From contig CAZISM010000013.1 of NCBI GenBank assembly GCA_964541895.1, forward strand, positions 10,919 through 74,918: a stretch of 64,000 nt of DNA, given 5' to 3'. Below are positions 59,524 to 64,000 of this stretch, piece by piece; the stretch's first letter is position 1; every line of letters begins with the position of its first letter. The stretch comes from CAZISM01 sp964541895. GTDB lineage: Bacteria > Zhuqueibacterota > Zhuqueibacteria > Residuimicrobiales > Residuimicrobiaceae. The position numbers were made by a program, and so were the translations under genes. The notes below the pieces were generated by a model. The model saw only the letters and a list, made by a program, of their open reading frames with translations, made no database searches and had not been told where the DNA came from.

Positions 59524-60651
59524 ATGAAGTTCGGGTCTGCATCCAATCTTGCACAAACGGTCCGAAGAATTCTTGGTTTTTGGATAGGTTTTCTCTGCGT
59601 CTGCAATTTTCTTTCATTGTTGCCGCATTGGCATTTGCACCTGTTGAGCTGGGTTAATTACTCGCTCTTTTTTCTGATGGCCGTGACTTCCATCTACATC
59701 GCACGCAAAGAGATCTATTTCGTCGATGTGTTCTGGCACTTTGGTATCCTGTTTCTGCTGATTTCGTTTTCAATGCTCATCTACTTTACCGGCAAGGAAG
59801 GAATCATCGGCAACAATTTTCTCTACTACTACCTGGTGATTTATTCCAAACCGTTTTTTCACGTGATGTTCCTGGCCGGCATTTTTTATCTCTCCTACCG
59901 CTATGTGCTCTGGAGAATGCCGAACCGAACAGGATACCTGCTGTCGTGGTTCGCGGCCTTTATATGCAGCGCCGATTTCTGGTACAAAGCCCTGACCATC
60001 TCCCGCTTTCCCTTTAAGGTGGGCGCCTTGGGCCAATTCTGGATTATGCTGCGCATCGACATCATCGGCCTGCTGTTACTCGCATCCTATTTTATCGTTG
60101 TCTGGCGTCTTAATCGTCCGACCGGCTCATTTATCAATTTTTGGCTGGTCGGACTTTTTGTTTTCTTTTCCTGCGATTTCATCGACATGGTGGTGTCGTT
60201 CTACCAGCTGGATGTCTATGGCATCGATCAGTATTTCAGCCTGATCTGCCTGGGCCTGTTGGCCGTCATCCTCTTCCTGCGCCTGATTTCCCTGTTCTCT
60301 GATGAATACCGGTTGAAAGAACAGTTCATTTTCGATTCCGCGTTCGGCCTTTCCACGCCGGTGGTTATGGTGAACAAACACTCCGAAGTCATCATCGAAC
60401 AGGTTAAAAATCTGTTCAGCACTCAGACTCTGGTGCTGCAGTTCGCCTTCGGACTGGGGCTGATTCTTATTTCCGGCTTTACCCGCAATCCGTTCGTGAC
60501 CGTGAAATCGTTTATGATGATATTTTTGCTGGCCGGAATCTGGAACGTCTATTATCATGTCTATTATAAACGGTCAAAACGTCCGCAAATTTTAAATCAG
60601 AAATTCCTTAACCAGCCAACGAATACCCATCAAAAGGGGAGAGGTGTATGA
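59524..60651 (+). CDS. Polytopic membrane protein, function unknown
   Basis: A 375-residue protein with eight to ten hydrophobic helices (for example about 15-38, 42-60, 67-90, 100-130, 141-157, 170-195, 205-230, 240-262, 300-318, 325-350). A polar stretch after helix 8 (SDEYRLKEQFIFDSAFGLS) and a basic tail (KRSKRPQILNQ) are the largest soluble parts. The many Trp, Tyr and Phe residues resemble 7TM or 8TM sensor modules, but no catalytic motif is visible. It overlaps the next gene by 4 bp, so it is probably translated together with the NtrC-like protein. Confidence 0.7.
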   Translation: MKFGSASNLAQTVRRILGFWIGFLCVCNFLSLLPHWHLHLLSWVNYSLFFLMAVTSIYIARKEIYFVDVFWHFGILFLLISFSMLIYFTGKEGIIGNNFLYYYLVIYSKPFFHVMFLAGIFYLSYRYVLWRMPNRTGYLLSWFAAFICSADFWYKALTISRFPFKVGALGQFWIMLRIDIIGLLLLASYFIVVWRLNRPTGSFINFWLVGLFVFFSCDFIDMVVSFYQLDVYGIDQYFSLICLGLLAVILFLRLISLFSDEYRLKEQFIFDSAFGLSTPVVMVNKHSEVIIEQVKNLFSTQTLVLQFAFGLGLILISGFTRNPFVTVKSFMMIFLLAGIWNVYYHVYYKRSKRPQILNQKFLNQPTNTHQKGRGV

Positions 60652-61610
60652 AGATTCATCGCAGCCAGGCGTTACCACCTGAAGTATTGCTTGGCAACTG
60701 TCCCGAGATCGACCAGATCCGGCGCGCTCTGACCATGATCGGCAAAAGCAACCAGAACGTGATGATCGTCGGCGAACCCGGGACCGAGAAAGTGCAGATT
60801 GCCAGAGCCATCTGCGAACACAGTCAGGGCGCGAATAAATGCGTTCTCGAATCCGAATCGTCCAAACTCAACGCCGCCTTTGAATTCGAGATCAGCGCCC
60901 AGATTCAGCGTGCCGAGCCGGACATTGAATCCCTCAACAGCGTGCAAGGCATCATCATCATCGAAAATGTGGATCAACTCTCAGTGGAGGCGCAAAAGAA
61001 ACTGCTGGTGCTGGCTCGCCGCGGCTATTTTACCCTGCTGGGACAGAAAAAGCCGACCGCCACGGATTTCCGGCTGATCTGCACCACCTCTACAAAAATA
61101 AATAACGATGCCATGCAGAGCGGCCTGGATTCCGAACTGTTCCTCGCCCTCTCGGAGCTCACGCTCAAATTGCCATCGCTGCGTGACCGCCGGCAGGACA
61201 TTCCGGTTCTGTTCGAGCACTATTTGAAAAATGTCTGCGAGGAACTGGTGCGGCCGGTGCCGCCGATCAATTTCGAAATTTTTAATCAGATGCTCAAATA
61301 CGATTGGCCCGGCAACGTCAAAGAGCTGGAAAATGTCGTGCGCAGCCTCGTGCTCTCTTCGCCCGAAGGCGAACTGCTGCCTCAGGCGCTGCCGTTCTTT
61401 GACGATCGGCAACAGTTCGGCAAGCTGGAACTGCAGAGTCTCGGCGCCGCCGTGGCCCAACTCGAGAAAGAACTCATCGAACGGGCGTTGCGTAAATTCG
61501 CCGGCAATCAGTCCCGCGCCGCCCAGGTGCTGAGCATCTCGGAACCGAATTTGCGCTTCAAGATGAAAAAACTCGGCATCCGCAAGCAGGATTTTATTTA
61601 CGGTACCTGA
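60648..61610 (+). CDS. NtrC-family-like protein without GAFTGA loop, with Fis-type HTH
   Basis: A 320-residue protein. It resembles the central AAA+ domain of sigma54 activators but is degenerate. The Walker A site reads GEPGTEKV (42-49; normally GESGTGKE), the Walker B segment IIIIENVDQL lacks the Asp-Glu pair, and the region where GAFTGA should stand carries an unrelated helix (FEFEISAQIQ). Retained are the arginine-finger region LRDRRQDIP (179-185) and YDWPGNVKELENVV (218-231). A Fis-type HTH occupies 275-312. It probably binds DNA but is unlikely to remodel sigma54 itself. No receiver domain is present. Confidence 0.78.
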   Translation: MKIHRSQALPPEVLLGNCPEIDQIRRALTMIGKSNQNVMIVGEPGTEKVQIARAICEHSQGANKCVLESESSKLNAAFEFEISAQIQRAEPDIESLNSVQGIIIIENVDQLSVEAQKKLLVLARRGYFTLLGQKKPTATDFRLICTTSTKINNDAMQSGLDSELFLALSELTLKLPSLRDRRQDIPVLFEHYLKNVCEELVRPVPPINFEIFNQMLKYDWPGNVKELENVVRSLVLSSPEGELLPQALPFFDDRQQFGKLELQSLGAAVAQLEKELIERALRKFAGNQSRAAQVLSISEPNLRFKMKKLGIRKQDFIYGT

Positions 61611-61672
61611 AAAGATGTGAAATAGCGCTTGCTTTTTAGGCGGCTGTTTCTTAAACTATATGTACAATTTGC

Positions 61673-61852
61673 CAGTTAAATAGAGGCGCCCTGATCAAGA
61701 GTACGCCTGCACCGCGGCGGTGATGCCGCAAAGGGGCAGACGAAAAGGGACCAGGGCCGAAATCGACCGAGTTCACCACCGGCCGGTTGGGCCGGCATGC
61801 AAAAAGCTGCCGGACTGTCACGGAACGAGATCCGTGGAGCGCTAATTAACTG
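61673..61852 (+). ncRNA. Lysine riboswitch (L-box)
   Basis: The segment after the P1 arm matches the Bacillus lysC leader: AGAGGCGC, TCAAGAGTACGCC, AAAGGGG, a GGCCGAAA site and ACTGTCA ... GTGGAGCGCTA. The P1 stem is CAGTTAAATAG (61673-61683) with CTAATTAACTG (61842-61852), with one mismatch. A terminator follows at 61874. It sits before an M20 deacylase and aspartokinase, the expected lysine genes. It presumably stops transcription when lysine is high. Confidence 0.93.
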
Positions 61853-61873
61853 ACGTGCTGAAGGCCTAGTTGC

Positions 61874-61912
61874 AAGGTTGACCAGGGCTCTCCGGTTCGG
61901 TCAACCTTTTGC
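61874..61912 (+). terminator. Riboswitch expression-platform terminator
   Basis: AAGGTTGACC (61874-61883) pairs exactly with GGTCAACCTT (61899-61908), followed by TT. The stem is 10 bp with a 15-nt loop. The following region up to 61976 shows no ribosome site of note. Confidence 0.8.
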
Positions 61913-61976
61913 CATTTTTACCGCAACCCCCCTTGGCTCGCTTGCGCCTCCCCGGATCTCACTACCCCCATTTTAT

Positions 61977-62969
61977 ATGTTCGAATTACTTTCGCAATGG
62001 ATCGATATCCCTTCGCCCACCGGCGAAGAGACCGCCTTTGCCGATGCCGTATGCCGCTGGTTGACCAGCCATGGCTATGCTCTGCAGCAACAGCCTGTAA
62101 GCGATGGCCGCTACAACATCGTGGCCACGGCCGGCCCGTCAGCCCGGGTGCTCTTTTGCACCCACCTGGATACGGTGCAGCCCCATATCCCGAGCCGGTT
62201 GACGGCAGGAACCATCTGGGGACGCGGCAGCTGTGACGCCAAGGGCATTCTCTTCGCCATGCTCCTGGCCGGCGAAACCTTGCGCCGGCGCGGCGTCGAC
62301 CGCTTCGGCTTTCTCTTTGTCGTCGGTGAAGAACGGGATTCGGACGGCGCCAAAGCCGCAGCCGCTTCCGGTCTACAATGCGATTATGTCGTCCTCGGCG
62401 AACCGACCGATAATCACCTGGTACGCCATCAAAAAGGGGCGTTGGTGTTCCAGGCGGCGGCCACCGGAACGGCCGGCCACTCCGGTTACCCGGAATCCGG
62501 CTCATCGGCTATTCACACACTGCTGCCCATCTTGCAGCAGTGGCTGCAAACGGATTGGGGACACGATCCGATCCTGGGGGCCACCACGCTCAACATCGGC
62601 CGCATACAGGGCGGCCGGGCCGTCAACGTCATTGCCGATGCCGCGGAAGCAGAAGGCATCTTTCGCCTGACCGTGGATCCGCAAACGATCCTGGCCCGGC
62701 TGCAGTCGGTTGTCGACCCGTTGCTCACGATTCGCGTCCTGAGCGCGTCGCCGCCGCAGCATCTCTTCACCCCGCCCGATCGAGCGGGCATTGTCGTCTC
62801 CTTCGGTTCTGATGCCGCCTATCTGCAGCCGATCGGCAAGGTGCTGATGGTCGGACCCGGCTCAATCCACCAGGCCCATCGGGAGACGGAACATATAAAT
62901 ACAGCAGACATTCTGGCCGCCATCGAATTGTATGCAGAGCTGGCGTGTTCCCTTTTAGAAAAAGCATGA
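61977..62969 (+). CDS. dapE: M20-family deacylase, probably succinyl-diaminopimelate desuccinylase
   Basis: From ATG 61977 the product has 330 residues. It has the M20 motifs: CTHLDTV (metal ligand His), GRGSCDAKG (Asp ligand), VVGEERDSDG (catalytic Glu and Glu ligand), LGEPTDN and AGHSGYPESGSSAI. M20 relatives include DapE, ArgE and LysK. The lysine riboswitch upstream and aspartokinase downstream favour a lysine-pathway role, either DapE or acetyl-lysine deacetylase. The protein is shorter than E. coli DapE (375), closer to LysK-type proteins, so the exact substrate is open. No clear ribosome site precedes the start. Confidence 0.85.
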   Translation: MFELLSQWIDIPSPTGEETAFADAVCRWLTSHGYALQQQPVSDGRYNIVATAGPSARVLFCTHLDTVQPHIPSRLTAGTIWGRGSCDAKGILFAMLLAGETLRRRGVDRFGFLFVVGEERDSDGAKAAAASGLQCDYVVLGEPTDNHLVRHQKGALVFQAAATGTAGHSGYPESGSSAIHTLLPILQQWLQTDWGHDPILGATTLNIGRIQGGRAVNVIADAAEAEGIFRLTVDPQTILARLQSVVDPLLTIRVLSASPPQHLFTPPDRAGIVVSFGSDAAYLQPIGKVLMVGPGSIHQAHRETEHINTADILAAIELYAELACSLLEKA

Positions 62970-62979
62970 GGGTAATGAT

Positions 62980-64000
62980 ATGATAGTCATGAAATTCGGC
63001 GGAACCTCCGTCGGTTCCAGCACCGCCATCAGGCGCGTCGGCCAGATCATTCAAAGTCGACTGGCGCAGCAGCCGATCGTCGTAGTCTCCGCCGTCGGTC
63101 AGGTCACCGACGTGCTTGTGGAAATCGGTCAGTATGCCGCCAAACGGGATCGCATCAAGTCCTTTGAATTGATTCTCGCGGTGATCCGGACCCACCAGAA
63201 CATGATGAAAGAGCTGCAACTGACGGATGGCGCTCTCAAAGCGGTGGTGCAGGAGACCGAAGAACAGTTGAAAAAAATCACCGAGGTGGTGATGCAGGCG
63301 GGTCATCTGTCCCGCCATGTCTCTGACGAGTTGTTGAGCATCGGCGAATTTTTGTCCGCGCATATCTTGAGCCGCTATCTGGAACATGCCGGCATTCCTT
63401 CCCTGATGGTGGACAGCCGTACGGTGATGATGACCGACTCGCAGTTCGGCAAGGCGCTGCCGCAAACGAGCGCAGCCCTGCCCCTGGTCAGGAAGGAAAT
63501 TATGCCGCACGTACAGCGGGGTCGTGTTCCGGTGCTGCAGGGATTCGTCGGCCGCGACAGCATGGGGCGCACCACAACCCTGGGCCGGGGCGGCTCCGAT
63601 TATTCGGCTACGCTGATCGGTTCCATGCTCGAGGTAGCGGCTGTGGAAATCTGGACCGACGTGGACGGCGTTCTGACCGCGGATCCTGCGCTGGTGCCCG
63701 CTGCGCGCAGAATCCGGGTGATGACCTTTCAGGAGGCGGCTGAATTGGCCTATTTCGGCGCCCGCGTTCTGCACCCTGCAACCCTGCTGCCGGCTGTTGA
63801 AAAGAATATCCCGGTGCTGGTGCTGAACTCCCGGCGGCCGTCGGAATCAGGCACACGCATCGTGGCGGCCGGATCAGACTCGGCCGGGGAGTGCGTGGTC
63901 AAATCCATCGCCTATAAAGAGAATATCACCGTCATCACCGTCACGTCATCCCGCATGCTGATGGCGCATGGTTTTCTCGCTTCCATCTTTGACGTGTTCA
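62980..64000 (+). CDS. lysC: Aspartate kinase, 5' part
   Basis: The gene runs off the right edge; 340 residues are visible from ATG 62980, 10 bp after the deacylase stop. The start MIVMKFGGTSVGSS contains the KFGGTS motif of aspartokinases. Later motifs are FGRGGSDYSA-like (TLGRGGSDYSATLIG), WTDVDGVLTADP and EAAELAYFGARVLHP. An ACT domain appears to start near residue 320 (ITVITVTSSRML). It makes aspartyl phosphate, the first step to lysine, threonine and methionine. The long helical insert after residue 40 resembles the aspartokinase III/ThrA type. It is probably controlled by the lysine riboswitch. Confidence 0.94.
   Translation, partial: MIVMKFGGTSVGSSTAIRRVGQIIQSRLAQQPIVVVSAVGQVTDVLVEIGQYAAKRDRIKSFELILAVIRTHQNMMKELQLTDGALKAVVQETEEQLKKITEVVMQAGHLSRHVSDELLSIGEFLSAHILSRYLEHAGIPSLMVDSRTVMMTDSQFGKALPQTSAALPLVRKEIMPHVQRGRVPVLQGFVGRDSMGRTTTLGRGGSDYSATLIGSMLEVAAVEIWTDVDGVLTADPALVPAARRIRVMTFQEAAELAYFGARVLHPATLLPAVEKNIPVLVLNSRRPSESGTRIVAAGSDSAGECVVKSIAYKENITVITVTSSRMLMAHGFLASIFDVF

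Noticed and set aside
1..64000. CRISPR arrays, tRNA and rRNA genes, prophage and insertion sequences.
   Set aside because: I looked for regular direct repeats with spacers, cloverleaf-like ends, transposase motifs and phage genes and found none. This was by eye, so a short tRNA could be missed.

Overview
The window reads as ordinary chromosome of a Gram-negative (diderm) heterotrophic bacterium outside the well-studied phyla. Evidence for an outer membrane: a TonB-dependent receptor, a FadL-type porin, lapA-lapB, a SPOR protein, several lipoproteins and a bifunctional penicillin-binding protein. The mix of many RsbU-type phosphatases, Tat-exported Gfo/Idh and DUF362 proteins, DUF1080, CE15 esterase and lipoproteins with an NPLDP motif after the lipid cysteine suggests the FCB group or a candidate phylum such as KSB1/Calditrichota; this placement is inference only. 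Coding DNA is GC-rich and intergenic DNA AT-rich. Several gaps hold sigma70-like -35/-10 pairs with 16-17 bp spacing rather than Bacteroidetes-type promoters. I saw no rRNA, tRNA, CRISPR, transposase or phage gene.

Layout. 1-5.2 kb: end of a DapA-family gene, a glycosyltransferase fused to a degenerate sugar-phosphate transferase, accA and a GAF-RsbU phosphatase. 5.2-12.1 kb: housekeeping genes (Trm112-like, HNH, scpA-scpB-pseudouridine synthase, cmk-ispH-rpsA), closed by two strong terminators. 12.3-17.7 kb: DEAD helicase, a membrane protein, lapA-lapB-SPOR and a HAD phosphatase. 18-25.5 kb: Tat-exported Gfo/Idh, a sensor protein without output domain, then a DUF362 protein, the AmmeMemoRadiSam radical SAM enzyme and a Memo-AMMECR1 fusion, all three with export signals. 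25.6-35.4 kb: a lipoprotein, then a dense partner-switching locus with four RsbU-type phosphatases around one RsbV and one RsbW. 35.3-43 kb: tightly packed genes (radical SAM, deoxynucleoside kinase, SAM hydrolase, site-2 protease, PBP1, PfkB kinase). 43-46.5 kb: sodium symporter, DUF1080 protein, SPOUT methyltransferase. 46.7-51.2 kb (minus strand): TonB receptor, duplicated-domain lipoprotein, FadL-type porin. 51.4-56.2 kb: TetR regulator, etfB, etfA and a membrane Fe-S oxidoreductase, an electron route from acyl-CoA dehydrogenases to quinone. 56.3-58.9 kb: cold-shock protein with a terminator in its leader, CE15 esterase, an unknown gene. 59.2-61.6 kb: a tiny exported protein, a polytopic membrane protein and an NtrC-like protein lacking GAFTGA. 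61.7-64 kb: a lysine riboswitch ahead of an M20 deacylase (probably dapE) and aspartokinase, which runs off the window.

How the genes work together. The FadL-type porin, TetR regulator and ETF/oxidoreductase genes look like one fatty-acid module with palindromic sites in the shared control region. The riboswitch, deacylase and aspartokinase form a lysine/diaminopimelate unit. The phosphatase cluster appears to funnel membrane, GAF and phosphorelay inputs into one anti-sigma antagonist. The least explained parts are the exported AmmeMemoRadiSam set and the tiny-protein/membrane-protein/NtrC-like trio.
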